A DNA stretch of 13,633 bases from Sedimentisphaerales bacterium (GCA_016928975.1 JAFGJR010000263.1:1-13633), one strand, 5' to 3'; counted from the stretch's first letter, positions 1 to 7,932 are shown. A program made the numbers and translations. The notes: generated by a model not told the origin, from the sequence alone.

Positions 1-600
1 ATTCCGGGGGAGGATTCACAGCGGCTGTGCGAGCTGGCCCGCGAGAACAGCTTGCACCTGTGCGTCGGCCTGGAGGAGAAGGACGGCAACCAGCTCTACG
101 ACTCGGCGCTGCTGATCGACGACGAAGGCAGGATTCTTCTGAAATATCGGAAGATGAACCTGCTGGAATGGCTGATGACACCGCCGTACTCGCCGGGGGA
201 CGAAATCCGGGCGGCAGAGACTCGGTTGGGCAGGATCGGTGTCCTGATCTGCGCCGACACACATGTCGAGACGAATCTGCAGCGGATGGCCGCTCTGCGA
301 CCCGACCTGGTCATCGTGCCCTACGGCTATGCGGCAGAGGAGACCATGTGGCCCGATCACGGCAGGGAACTGGAACGCGTGGTTGTCACCGCGGCCAGGA
401 CCATCGGCGCCCTTGTGGTGGGAACCAACCTGGTCGGCCAGATCACGCATGGTCCGTGGACGGGCTGGACCTACGGCGGGCACAGCGTCGCGGCCGACAA
501 GACGGGTCGGCTGATCGCCATCGGCGAGGACTTTGACAGAGACATCCGGCTGATCGATTGGGAGCGTCAGCGATTGGCGGCCTCTGCCGCGTTGAAGTAG
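1..600 (+). CDS. Carbon-nitrogen hydrolase (nitrilase superfamily), 5'-truncated by the window edge
   Basis: The frame is open from base 1, so the gene starts upstream; the TTG at 52 is internal, not a start. The 199 visible residues are the C-terminal two thirds or more of a nitrilase-type amidase/nitrilase, a family usually of about 260-300 aa. The catalytic lysine is seen in 'KYRKMNL' (Lys51 of the visible part, codon 151-153) and the nucleophilic cysteine in 'GVLICADTH' (Cys84, codon 250-252). The first catalytic glutamate would lie upstream of the window. These enzymes hydrolyse non-peptide C-N bonds (amides, nitriles, ureides) in the cytoplasm. The substrate cannot be read from this fragment. 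The last 34 bases overlap the end of the convergent minus-strand gene at 567-1496. Family assignment is firm; specificity is unknown. Confidence 0.9.
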   Translation: MPGEDSQRLCELARENSLHLCVGLEEKDGNQLYDSALLIDDEGRILLKYRKMNLLEWLMTPPYSPGDEIRAAETRLGRIGVLICADTHVETNLQRMAALRPDLVIVPYGYAAEETMWPDHGRELERVVVTAARTIGALVVGTNLVGQITHGPWTGWTYGGHSVAADKTGRLIAIGEDFDRDIRLIDWERQRLAASAALK

Positions 601-1496
601 CAGGTGAGCGCCGGCTGGCCACCCCGGATTTCCAGACGCGTCATCGACTTGGCGTCTTTGGCGACATTGAGCGTCACTTCCATCGACTCCGCTTGCAGGC
701 GGTAGGTGATCTCGGCTCCGTTGTGCTGGATCACGAGTCTCTCGCGAGGCTCTCCATCCTTCCGGATAACAAGCTGCTCGCCGGCCGTCTCTTCATGAAG
801 GACCTTGAAGTGAACGGTCTCGACGTTTTTGTCGCCGCGCGATACCACCGTGTAGGTTCCCTCCCCCACGGTCGGCTCGATGGGATCGAAGTGCATCACG
901 TGATCCCTCTGTTCACTGACCCAGTAGCCGACAATTCGCGAGGACGGCGTTGACGCCGACGACTCGTGTCGGGTCCTGGACGCGGGCGCATCCACCTCGC
1001 CCCGGGGAGAAGCGAGAGAGCGCGAGACGCGCCGCATATCGAACCACCCCAGGACGATGACGACCGCCAACACGGGGATGACCACCCATCCCAGAATCGC
1101 CTGTCTCTTGTCTCTCGGCGACCTGGCGCGGTTCGAAGCATATGGAGCACGCTTGTCTTGCACCGGGACATCGACCGGTTTGCCCGTCACGGCTGCGGTA
1201 TGTTGCGCAACCCATTCCGCCACCGCGCGCGCGCGGAACCGCACGAGGGTCACTCGGGAGCACGTGCTGCACGTCCACTTGGCAAAGAACACCCCCTGCG
1301 GCTTGAGGACGACCGTGTCCCGGTTGGCGGCCCGGCACGCCTGGCAGGTCCAGTCGAAAAGGCCGGTCAGCTCGTTGCCTGATTCCTCGGGTTTCTCCGA
1401 CAGGCCAAGGAATCTCATCTGGAGCGACGTCTTCGTAATGTCGAAGACCAGCTCAATCGGGACATCGTAGTTGCCGAGATCTTGCGACATGGACAT
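567..1496 (-). CDS. Zinc-ribbon, single-pass membrane protein of unknown function
   Basis: A 309-aa protein I cannot name. In order it has a cytoplasmic N-terminal part with two CxxC pairs (Cys51/Cys54 and Cys76/Cys79), typical of a zinc ribbon; a charged linker; one hydrophobic helix at about residues 133-152 ('AILGWVVIPVLAVVIVLGW'); and a beta-rich C-terminal domain (about 185-309) starting 'IVGYWVSEQ', resembling small lipocalin-like or copper-resistance-like extracytoplasmic folds. An inside-N, outside-C topology is likely because of the basic residues just before the helix. The start is supported by a GGTGG-type ribosome site a few bases upstream. It lies 25 bp after the STAS gene on the same strand, so the two are probably co-transcribed, and its stop end overlaps the hydrolase tail. 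Coding is likely; function is unknown. Confidence 0.8.
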   Translation of the reverse strand: MSMSQDLGNYDVPIELVFDITKTSLQMRFLGLSEKPEESGNELTGLFDWTCQACRAANRDTVVLKPQGVFFAKWTCSTCSRVTLVRFRARAVAEWVAQHTAAVTGKPVDVPVQDKRAPYASNRARSPRDKRQAILGWVVIPVLAVVIVLGWFDMRRVSRSLASPRGEVDAPASRTRHESSASTPSSRIVGYWVSEQRDHVMHFDPIEPTVGEGTYTVVSRGDKNVETVHFKVLHEETAGEQLVIRKDGEPRERLVIQHNGAEITYRLQAESMEVTLNVAKDAKSMTRLEIRGGQPALTCYFNAAEAANR

Positions 1497-1521
1497 TCAT
1501 CCACCCAGGACTGACCGTCCG

Positions 1522-1884
1522 TCAATGAGTCTCAGCCGCCGATTCACGCACGGCCTTCAGGGCCTCGGACTTGTCGTCGACGAAATCCAGCATCGTATCC
1601 AGGCCCGCCACTCGAAAGATACACTTGGTGGCCAGACGGGCGCCGCAGAGAACCAGTCGACGTCCCCGCTGTGCCTGTCGCCGTTGCAGCAGCAGGAGGT
1701 TGCCGATACTTGGGGAGGTGATGATCTCCACACGGGACAAGTCGAGGATGAGATGCCGATCGCCCGTCTCGAACTGAGGCGTCCGCAGCAGGGTGAGTTC
1801 CGGCCTGAGCATTGGCTCGGGCGGCAGGAAGACATAGAGCACGTCAGGCTCCAGCAGCCGGGTATCCATATTTATCACACCCAT
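1522..1884 (-). CDS. STAS-domain protein, anti-sigma-factor-antagonist type
   Basis: A 120-aa single-domain protein of the usual STAS length. The central motif 'LDLSRVEIITSPSIGNLL' (about residues 47-64) matches the strand-turn-helix of SpoIIAA/RsbV-like antagonists, with Ser57 at the position phosphorylated by anti-sigma kinases. The aspartate that normally precedes that serine is Thr56, and the usual glycine is Ser59, so this is a divergent copy. The C-terminal part ('GLDTMLDFVDDKSEALKAV') fits the last helix and strand of the fold. Such proteins regulate partner switching or act as modules of signalling complexes. No anti-sigma kinase is encoded in the window. The start at 1884 is weakly supported by a GAG-type ribosome site; a second Met five codons in is possible. 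It is the first gene of the unit with 567-1496. Confidence 0.85.
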   Translation of the reverse strand: MGVINMDTRLLEPDVLYVFLPPEPMLRPELTLLRTPQFETGDRHLILDLSRVEIITSPSIGNLLLLQRRQAQRGRRLVLCGARLATKCIFRVAGLDTMLDFVDDKSEALKAVRESAAETH

Positions 1885-2058
1885 CCATTCTCAACAGACA
1901 GTATATGACGCACAGGCATATATCGGGTCGCCTGCGAGCCGGGATTAGCGCATCCTTTCCGTTTTTTTCTGCTTCATCCGGGGCCGCGACCTGCCGAGAG
2001 ATAGGGGAACAGCCGGCGCGGCCGGCAGACACGATGACAGAGCGCGCGAACGGCAGAC

Positions 2059-4029
2059 ATGATTCCAGGCAAGAGAGCTGACAGGATACCGCAGATCGCC
2101 GACACGGTCACCAAAACCGAGGCGGCACTGGGCGAACTGCATCGGTATTATCGGTTCGGCCGCCATCAGAGCCCGTTCCCGCAGAAACTCTACTTCCTCT
2201 TCTCGCATTGCGCACACCTGCTGTTCTCCGTGTGGCTGGACGAGCAGGACAGACCCCACAAGGTGTTCACCAGCGGGGGTCTGACAGCGCTGTTCGACCA
2301 GGCGGATTTCGGCGCGCTTCGCTATCTGGACTACAGCCGGCGCATGCTCTATGCGAACGCCTACGAGGAGCATCTGAAGAACGAGCCGAAGTGGTTCAAG
2401 TTCTGGGTGCGACTGTTGCAGGGCCTACAGGGGGCTGATGTGGCAGGCTCGGAGGAGTTTGCACGACGGTTCTCCGCCTGTCTGGCCGATTGCAGCTTGC
2501 TCGAAGGGAGACTGGCCCGGCGGGATCACAAGACCCTGGCCGCGCTCGTGCAGGGTTCCCGGGCAGGCCGGCTCCTTCTCCATTCGATCTGGATCCTCGA
2601 GGACGTGATCTCCACGGCCAGCGCCTATATCGCGGAGCGCGACCCGACAGTGCACGCCATCGAACAGATGCAATGCCTGATCTGTCTGCTCAGCCAGCTT
2701 CGCCGAGGCATCGTCTGGGAGACGATGGCCGGGGGACCTCATACGCTCTCAGCGGATAGCGGCTGGCATGTGCCATCGACTCTCGACCGGTTCCTCGGCC
2801 GCAGGATCGCCGGCACGCTCACAGTGACGCTCACGCAAGCCAGTGGCGATGTCACCTGCAAACACGAGCCGACCCCGGATTCCAGGACCCACGAGCGCAC
2901 GTGGGCCAGGAGTATTGCCACCCTGCCGTCCGCGTACGAGGAGCTGTTGTTCAAGACCTGGCCGCTGGAGCTGCAAGAGCGCCCCTCGGACGGTCAAACG
3001 CCTGCACCCGGGCAAGCGCGCTGGATTGTGCAAGCTGTGGAGGCGGGCCACCTGGAGACCATCTCCAGGCACGCGGACAGGCTGCTGGAGGCGCTTGGCA
3101 AGTGTCCGGCGTACGGCAGCCTCGTTCAGACAGCCGCTCACGCTCTGAGAAATGGCCGGGGCGAATGGACCTGTAGCGAGCTTCCCTGGGACTACCTCCG
3201 TGAGCTCGATCAGTTGATCAGCAAGCTGAGGTTCGCCTGCCGCGAGGCGAAGGTCCTTGGCGGACAGCACCCTGCCGAGAAGGTCGTCGCGAACTTGTGG
3301 CCTCCCCAGGTCACAATGACGCAAGAGGCCGATACCGCGGCTCAAGATGCACCCTCGACGCTCGCTACGGCGGCTGACTCCGTGGAAAAAGCCGCCGGCT
3401 CAGATGCGCTCCCGACAAAGGAGGAGACAGCAGAAGCCGGCGAGGCAACGGAGGACGAGCACGACGCAGGGTCCCAGCCCCCGCCCGTTCAGCAGAAGTC
3501 TCCCGAGGTGGTCGATGATCCACCGCCTGTAGCTCCTGCGCCGGCGAACCAGCCCGACGACGTCGAGCTGGCGGACATCGAGTCGCTGATGCAACCGGAA
3601 TGCTACAAGGCCTGCGATGATGCAGAGCAGAAGCCGATCCCGAGCGAGGAGCACCCGGCAATGACGGGACCCGACAGGCTCGAACGGTTGATCAGCCTCA
3701 TTGTGGACGGCGAAGACCGTACGGCTCAGCCCGCTCCAGCGTCGAATTCCCGTCAATCGCTCTTGTGGAGACTCCTCGAATGGCATCAGCCCTCTTCAGA
3801 CGGGGCACATCGCGATCCGCTGTCGCTGGTTCAGTTGCAGCGTGACCTCGGATGGAGTCAGTCACAAGTGCTCCAGGAGATGAGCCGGCTGTTCGGCAGC
3901 AAACCGTTTGCGTTCTACCGGCAGAAGTGCCTCGACAGGAGCATTCGAAGCTTCCTGGAGACCCGTCGCGTCCATTTTGGAAACCGAATCGAGACGGACG
4001 CGCAAACGTCCAGCTTGAGTACCCGATGA
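2059..4029 (+). CDS. Large protein of unknown function with helical N-terminal region, acidic Pro-rich linker and HTH-like C-terminus
   Basis: A 656-aa protein I do not recognise. Residues 1 to about 415 look globular and mostly helical, rich in Trp and Cys ('KWFKFWVRLLQGL' near 111-123, 'MQCLICLLSQL' near 204-214), with no signal peptide and no clear membrane segment. Residues about 420-535 form a low-complexity Ala/Glu/Pro linker. Residues about 585-622 ('LVQLQRDLGWSQSQVLQEMSRLFG') read like a helix-turn-helix or winged-helix element. The start lacks a good ribosome site, but no later Met suits better. The stop overlaps the next gene's start in an ATGA arrangement (4026-4029), indicating translational coupling. 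It probably acts in the cytoplasm with the two downstream proteins. Coding is well supported by length; function is unknown. Confidence 0.8.
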   Translation: MIPGKRADRIPQIADTVTKTEAALGELHRYYRFGRHQSPFPQKLYFLFSHCAHLLFSVWLDEQDRPHKVFTSGGLTALFDQADFGALRYLDYSRRMLYANAYEEHLKNEPKWFKFWVRLLQGLQGADVAGSEEFARRFSACLADCSLLEGRLARRDHKTLAALVQGSRAGRLLLHSIWILEDVISTASAYIAERDPTVHAIEQMQCLICLLSQLRRGIVWETMAGGPHTLSADSGWHVPSTLDRFLGRRIAGTLTVTLTQASGDVTCKHEPTPDSRTHERTWARSIATLPSAYEELLFKTWPLELQERPSDGQTPAPGQARWIVQAVEAGHLETISRHADRLLEALGKCPAYGSLVQTAAHALRNGRGEWTCSELPWDYLRELDQLISKLRFACREAKVLGGQHPAEKVVANLWPPQVTMTQEADTAAQDAPSTLATAADSVEKAAGSDALPTKEETAEAGEATEDEHDAGSQPPPVQQKSPEVVDDPPPVAPAPANQPDDVELADIESLMQPECYKACDDAEQKPIPSEEHPAMTGPDRLERLISLIVDGEDRTAQPAPASNSRQSLLWRLLEWHQPSSDGAHRDPLSLVQLQRDLGWSQSQVLQEMSRLFGSKPFAFYRQKCLDRSIRSFLETRRVHFGNRIETDAQTSSLSTR

Positions 4030-4739
4030 ACAGCAAGATGATCAATGAGTCTCCTCAAGCAAGGTTGCCCGGAAGGGTCTACCGCAAGCGGGGCCGCTGG
4101 TGGTGGGAGGTGCAACTGCCCGGGGAACAATCGCCGCGCAGCCGCGCGCTCACGCCGGACGGACCGAGATCTGCGACGACGGACCGACAGCGTGTGGATG
4201 AGATCGCCTTTCGCCTGTGGGAAGAAGCACTGCGAGCCCAGACCCGGGCGCTCGTCATGGCGGAGCAGGCCGCGCGAATCCAGCAGTTACGACTCCAATT
4301 TCGCGAGAAAGCCAGGGCACTGAGAGACGTGATCGCCCGCGCGGAGGCCAGAGCCGAGGCGGAGACAGCCGAGCGGGCCCGGCTGGAGGTCAAGCTGAAC
4401 GGCTTGAGGAATCAGTTGACCCAAATGGTGTCGTGCGGGTGCTGCGGACGTTCCGTCCCCGAGTCCGAGTTGCAGCCCATCGATTCAGGGCAGCGCCTGT
4501 GCCGAACCTGCATGAATGACCTGCACCGGGTGACGCAGCGACAGCGATTGCACGAGCGGACGACGCAGAGAATGACGCGGCGCGTCGCCGACACAAGACT
4601 GCCGCAGGCAAGCGGAGACCCGTGGCGAGGTCTTTCCTCCATGCCTCGCTCCGTGTCCCCCGGCGACTTCGACGACGTTCTCGACAGGAGAGATATCGAT
4701 GGCGCAGATGTTCTGTACGCTAAAGCAGGCAGCCGATAA
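4026..4739 (+). CDS. Coiled-coil protein with CxxC...CxxC zinc finger
   Basis: A 237-aa protein of unknown function. The ATG at 4026 is chosen because it overlaps the preceding TGA, which suggests coupling; the same frame is open further up, to an ATG at 3852, but that would lie inside the previous gene. Residues 16-60 ('GRVYRKRGRWWWEVQLPGE', then 'ATTDRQRVDEIAFRLWEEAL') resemble the small three-strand N-terminal DNA-binding fold of tyrosine integrases, but no catalytic domain follows. Residues 75-132 are a charged, Ala/Arg/Glu-rich heptad region, probably a coiled coil. Cys137/Cys140 and Cys159/Cys162 form a treble-clef-like zinc site. The tail is basic, then acidic. The end overlaps the next gene by 41 bp, making it the middle gene of a three-gene unit. 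A nucleic-acid-binding adaptor is a guess from these parts. Confidence 0.75.
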   Translation: MNSKMINESPQARLPGRVYRKRGRWWWEVQLPGEQSPRSRALTPDGPRSATTDRQRVDEIAFRLWEEALRAQTRALVMAEQAARIQQLRLQFREKARALRDVIARAEARAEAETAERARLEVKLNGLRNQLTQMVSCGCCGRSVPESELQPIDSGQRLCRTCMNDLHRVTQRQRLHERTTQRMTRRVADTRLPQASGDPWRGLSSMPRSVSPGDFDDVLDRRDIDGADVLYAKAGSR

Positions 4740-5316
4740 GCTCAATACGACGGAAGCACAGGTCGAGACGATGCTGAACGACGGCCTGCTCCGGGAGTTT
4801 CGCGACGGCTCCAGCCGGCTGCTGAAGGTGGCGGACCTGGCAGGCATGGTCGCGTCACCGTCAAGCGCTGACGGCGGGCGTTCCGCCCGCGCACGCCACA
4901 AGACCAGAGCGGCACGGCCGGGACATATGAATCGCACGTCTGCATCATTCGATGCGGGGATCAGACTGCCGGCCGCTCCGGTGGCGACCATAACCATGAA
5001 ATCGCCTCGCGCTGTGAACGCGAAACACCCCACACGCCGCGTCAGGCCCTCATCCACGCCTCGACAGGTCATGCACGCCCCACGCAGGCAGACCTGCACC
5101 AAGCCCCGTCAACGCCCACCGCGCGCCGTCGTCATCTCTCCCCCGGTCGCACTGCAACGACCGAGGCGGAAGACACACGAAATGTCGCTACGGCAGTGGC
5201 TCTGGACCGGGTTGCTCGACGACAGCCCGATCGCCATCTTCATCATCTTCGGCACTGTACTGCTCATTGCTTGTGCCGTGGCGGGGGCAGCGTATCTGCT
5301 CGTGCGAACCTTGTAG
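4699..5316 (+). CDS. Excisionase/MerR-like HTH protein with C-terminal membrane anchor
   Basis: A 205-aa protein. Residues 4-50 ('FCTLKQAADKLNTTEAQVE', ending 'FRDGSSRLLKVADLAGM') are a short MerR/excisionase-type winged helix. I recall this module from small Planctomycetota proteins; no search was run. A long basic, low-complexity linker rich in Arg, Pro and Ala (about 55-160) follows. A C-terminal unit opens with 'MSLRQWLWTGLLDDSPIAI' and carries one hydrophobic helix at about 176-203. A DNA- or protein-binding head tethered to the membrane is therefore likely. The start has a strong AGGAGAG ribosome site at 4686-4692, six bases before the ATG, inside the end of the previous gene. The linker is poorly conserved in kind and may be largely disordered. 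Role unknown; it closes the three-gene unit. Confidence 0.75.
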   Translation: MAQMFCTLKQAADKLNTTEAQVETMLNDGLLREFRDGSSRLLKVADLAGMVASPSSADGGRSARARHKTRAARPGHMNRTSASFDAGIRLPAAPVATITMKSPRAVNAKHPTRRVRPSSTPRQVMHAPRRQTCTKPRQRPPRAVVISPPVALQRPRRKTHEMSLRQWLWTGLLDDSPIAIFIIFGTVLLIACAVAGAAYLLVRTL

Positions 5317-5369
5317 GCACAGTTTCCCGTCGCGTGCCATGCCCGCGCGCGATACAGTGGCAAGCACCT

Positions 5370-6632
5370 ATGAAGACGGGAATCTGCATCATCGGGGCCG
5401 GACCGGCCGGACTCATGGCGGCAATCCATGCGGCACGAGCCCGTGTGCCGACCCTGGTCATCGAGCGCAACACAGAAGCCGGACGCAAGCTCCTTCTTAC
5501 GGGCGGCGGCCGGTGCAACTTCACGCACATAGGCTCGGCCGAGGATATCGCGCGGGCATTCGGCAAGACCGGCCGCTTCCTCCGCCACAGTCTTCACGAG
5601 CTGACGCCCCACGAGGTCATCGAGTTCTTCCGTGCGAGGGGCCTGGCAAGCACAGTCGAGCCGGACGGCTGTGTCTTTCCCGCCAGCAACAAGGCCGTCG
5701 ATGTGCTGGACGTCCTCGTGCGCGAAGCAGAGATGCTCGGCGCGCGCTTCCTCTATGACTGCCCGGCAGTGATGGTGCAGGCTCACGACAATGGCTTCAC
5801 AATCCATGCCCCGGATCAACAGATCCCGGCAGTCTGTGCGATCATCACCACCGGTGGCGTCTCCTGGCCCCAGACCGGCTCGATGGGCGATGGCTACCGC
5901 TTCGCCGCTGAACTGGGACACACGATCCTTGCACCGAGGCCCGCGCTTGTGCCGCTCGTTGTGCGAGAGTCCCACGTGGGCGGGCTGGCAGGCGTCTCAC
6001 TGCCGCAGGTGAAGATGCAAACGACCGTGGGAGAACGTCGCATCACGGTGGTCGGAGCCATGCTGTTCACCCGGAACGGCATCGGCGGCCCTGCCGTGCT
6101 GGATCTCAGCCGTCTGCTCGCCGATGAGCTGTTCGAGGGCAACGCGGACATCGTCCTGCGGATCGATATGGCACCGCAACTCGATGAGCCCAGCCTCGAC
6201 CGGCAGTTGCAGCAGAGCATACAAGCTTGCCCACGGAAAAGCGTCGCCGGCGTGCTGGCGGGATTTGTGCCCCGGCAGCTTGCACGGATGTTATGCGATC
6301 TTGCGCACTGCGACTGCCATCTACAGGCCGGCCAGTGGAAGGCACAGATGCGCAAGCGGCTCGTCGCGTCCATGAAAGGCCTTGCTCTGACGATCACAGG
6401 CACCGAGCCGATCGCCAAGGCCACCGTCACTCGTGGCGGGGTGAGCACAGAGCAGATCAAGCCACAGACGATGGAGTCGCGGGTCCGGCCAAGACTGCTC
6501 TTCGCCGGCGAGGTGATCGACGTGGACGGCCCGTGCGGCGGATACAATCTCCAGATGTGCTGGTCCACCGGAGCCCTGGCGGGCCGTTCCGCAGCCCACG
6601 CCCTTCTCGACCCAGGCTCGCCTACCTGTTGA
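5370..6632 (+). CDS. NAD(P)/FAD-dependent oxidoreductase, HI0933/BaiN-like flavoprotein
   Basis: A 420-aa flavoprotein of the family's usual length. It opens with the FAD-binding Rossmann motif 'CIIGAGPAGLMAA' (GAGPAG at 9-14), then an acidic strand end ('LVIERN'). The family signature 'LLLTGGGRCNFTH' is at about 41-53. The C-terminal flavin-contacting stretch 'LLFAGEVIDVDGPCGGYNLQ' starts near 376. These are cytoplasmic flavoproteins; one relative, BaiN, is linked to bile-acid dehydroxylation, but most have no known substrate, so no reaction is assigned. The ATG at 5370 places the Rossmann motif right at the N-terminus; the frame is open upstream to 5196, but that adds non-family sequence overlapping the previous gene. 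It starts 53 bp after the HTH gene and its stop overlaps the convergent protease by 11 bp. Confidence 0.95.
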   Translation: MKTGICIIGAGPAGLMAAIHAARARVPTLVIERNTEAGRKLLLTGGGRCNFTHIGSAEDIARAFGKTGRFLRHSLHELTPHEVIEFFRARGLASTVEPDGCVFPASNKAVDVLDVLVREAEMLGARFLYDCPAVMVQAHDNGFTIHAPDQQIPAVCAIITTGGVSWPQTGSMGDGYRFAAELGHTILAPRPALVPLVVRESHVGGLAGVSLPQVKMQTTVGERRITVVGAMLFTRNGIGGPAVLDLSRLLADELFEGNADIVLRIDMAPQLDEPSLDRQLQQSIQACPRKSVAGVLAGFVPRQLARMLCDLAHCDCHLQAGQWKAQMRKRLVASMKGLALTITGTEPIAKATVTRGGVSTEQIKPQTMESRVRPRLLFAGEVIDVDGPCGGYNLQMCWSTGALAGRSAAHALLDPGSPTC

Positions 6633-7500
6633 TCGGCGAAAACGCCAGAGCCTGCGCCGTGCCGCCCGCGGGCGGAGCCTGCGCCTGGCCGGGCTTGTAG
6701 TACTGCATTGCCTCCGGGAGCAGCTTCTGGATGTTCTCGATTCGCGTCTCGTCCGCGGGATGTGTGCTCAGGATTTCCAGAGGCTTGGCCCGGCCCTCGT
6801 TCGCCGCCGCCATCCGTTGCCAGAAGCTCACCGCCTCGTGTGGATCGTATCCCGCTATCGCCATGAAGGTCAGACCTAATCGGTCGGCTTCATTTTCCTG
6901 ACGCCGGTCGACCGGCAGCACATAGCCAACCTGCGTACCCATGCCAAAGGCGGCCATGTAGAGGTCCTTCGTCTGTTCAGGCTTGTTCTTCAACGCCTCA
7001 GATAAGGTAAGACCCAAGCCTTGCACGACCAGTTCGTGGCTCATCCGCTCGGACCCATGCCGGGCGAAGACATGGGCGATCTCGTGGCCTATCACCGTGG
7101 CCAAGCCTGCCTCATCTTGAGCAAGCGGCAGGATGCCTGTGTAGACCACGACTTTGCCCCCGGGCATGGCAAAGGCGTTGACATTGGGATCCTCGACGAG
7201 ATTGAACTCCCACTGGTACCCGGCGAACCGGTCTTCGATGCCCTTCTCTTGGGAGTACTGCTCGACCGCCTTCACTATCTTCTCGCCAACACGTTTGACC
7301 ATCGCAGCCTTGGTGCTGTCGCCGCTCAGCTTGCTGGCGGACATGAACTGGCTGTACTGCTGGACACTCATCGAGTTGATGACTGACTCCGGCACAAGGT
7401 TCAACTGCTTTCTTCCCGTGATCGGCACCTCCTCGCAGCCGGCCAGCACAAACAACAGACACGCCGAAGCGATCACGCTCAGTTTCGCAGCTTTGATCAT
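6622..7500 (-). CDS. M48-family zinc metalloprotease, predicted lipoprotein
   Basis: A 292-aa protein with a lipoprotein signal: basic 'MIKAAK', hydrophobic core, lipobox 'LAGC' with Cys22 as the lipidated residue. The zinc-protease motif is 'VIGHEIAHVFARHGSERM', with HEIAH at 139-143 (His139, Glu140, His143). The third zinc ligand is expected in 'QENEADRLGL' (Glu202 or Glu204). The region after 'GYDPHEAVSFWQRM' and 'STHPADETRIENIQKL' is typical of the BepA/LoiP branch without a TPR tail. Relatives degrade or help assemble outer-membrane proteins in the periplasm. The chosen start has a GGGAGAA ribosome site and gives a proper signal peptide; the frame is open upstream to 7710 but that part is not protease-like. 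It stands alone on the minus strand, converging with the flavoprotein gene. Confidence 0.95.
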   Translation of the reverse strand: MIKAAKLSVIASACLLFVLAGCEEVPITGRKQLNLVPESVINSMSVQQYSQFMSASKLSGDSTKAAMVKRVGEKIVKAVEQYSQEKGIEDRFAGYQWEFNLVEDPNVNAFAMPGGKVVVYTGILPLAQDEAGLATVIGHEIAHVFARHGSERMSHELVVQGLGLTLSEALKNKPEQTKDLYMAAFGMGTQVGYVLPVDRRQENEADRLGLTFMAIAGYDPHEAVSFWQRMAAANEGRAKPLEILSTHPADETRIENIQKLLPEAMQYYKPGQAQAPPAGGTAQALAFSPINR

Positions 7501-7880
7501 TTGAGTTCTCCCTGCATTGGCAATGCTCTTCAGCTTCAACAACAGTATGCGCTCAGCTTTTTTTGTGTCGCCTACCATTAAGCCCGCTGCACCACCTCCA
7601 TGCAAAGATTTTCTCGCGCAGATTGGAGCCATTGTGTCTGATCGCGCGCGAAACCCTGTCGCCGCCGACCTCGTCCTGGATGCGATGTGCCGGCGGTAAA
7701 TCCGTACCACGACTACTGTTGCGCGCCGGTTGCCGCGCGCTGCGCCAAGTCAGTTGCGGCGCGGCCCCGCGTGCCGCGAGTGACGCCGCGCCCCGGGTAG
7801 CGCGCCCAGCTTCGCCCGTCGCGCATCGACACATCCGGCACTCGCAAGGCATTCTCAGGAATCTTGCACCTCATGGCGAA
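7501..7880. other. Non-coding region upstream of the protease, with a GC-rich dyad tract
   Basis: No convincing gene is seen in about 380 bases. The protease ribosome site is next to a perfect 13-base palindrome (7514-7526). Between about 7719 and 7810 the sequence becomes very rich in GC and CpG, with repeated GCGCGC and GCGGC words and an inverted repeat of GCGCGC at 7721-7726 and 7735-7740. Short frames here have compositions unlike the neighbouring proteins. It could be the long 5' leader of the minus-strand protease mRNA or a decayed segment. Confidence 0.5.
7514..7526. repeat. 13-base palindrome just before the protease ribosome site
   Basis: GCATTG-G-CAATGC, arms of six with one central base, lies 14 bases upstream of the M48 protease start codon and next to its ribosome site. 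On the mRNA it could form only a small hairpin, so as DNA it may be an operator half-site pair. No regulator is assigned. Confidence 0.3.
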
Positions 7881-7900
7881 AATACGTAGTTTTACGTATT
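7881..7900. promoter_or_regulatory. Candidate operator: two TACGTA palindromes ten bases apart
   Basis: AATACGT (7881-7887) and ACGTATT (7894-7900) form an inverted repeat around six bases, and the palindrome TACGTA occurs twice, at 7883-7888 and 7893-7898, exactly one helical turn apart. The last two bases are the first two of the TTGACA box that follows. This is the usual place for a repressor or activator site. The cognate regulator is not identified. Confidence 0.4.
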
Positions 7901-7926
7901 GACAAAGTGACATCCCATGCGACAAT
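7899..7926 (+). promoter_or_regulatory. Sigma-70-type promoter candidate of a possible small RNA
   Basis: A perfect TTGACA box (7899-7904), a 16-base spacer and GACAAT (7921-7926, four of six consensus bases) predict transcription from about 7933. The promoter is flanked by the TACGTA pair upstream. A second dyad, GCGACA (7919-7924) and TGTCGC (7932-7937), covers the -10 box and start point. No gene of normal size begins directly downstream; the next one starts at 8263 and has its own promoter candidate. Confidence 0.45.
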
Positions 7927-7932
7927 GAAGCT

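Noticed and set aside
2749..3345. 198-codon minus-strand open frame
   Set aside because: Wholly antisense to the 656-aa gene and without recognisable motifs.
3852..4025. Upstream extension of the zinc-finger gene
   Set aside because: It would lie inside the previous gene; the ATG at 4026 in the ATGA overlap is the natural start.
5196..5369. Upstream extension of the flavoprotein gene
   Set aside because: The FAD motif belongs at the N-terminus, and the extension overlaps the preceding gene's membrane helix.
7501..7710. Upstream extension of the M48 protease
   Set aside because: It would bury the lipoprotein signal peptide; the start at 7500 has a ribosome site.
7879..7905. Minus-strand promoter TTGTCA and TATTTT for the protease
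   Set aside because: The spacer is only 15 bases and the leader would be about 370 nt; mentioned as a possibility but not called.
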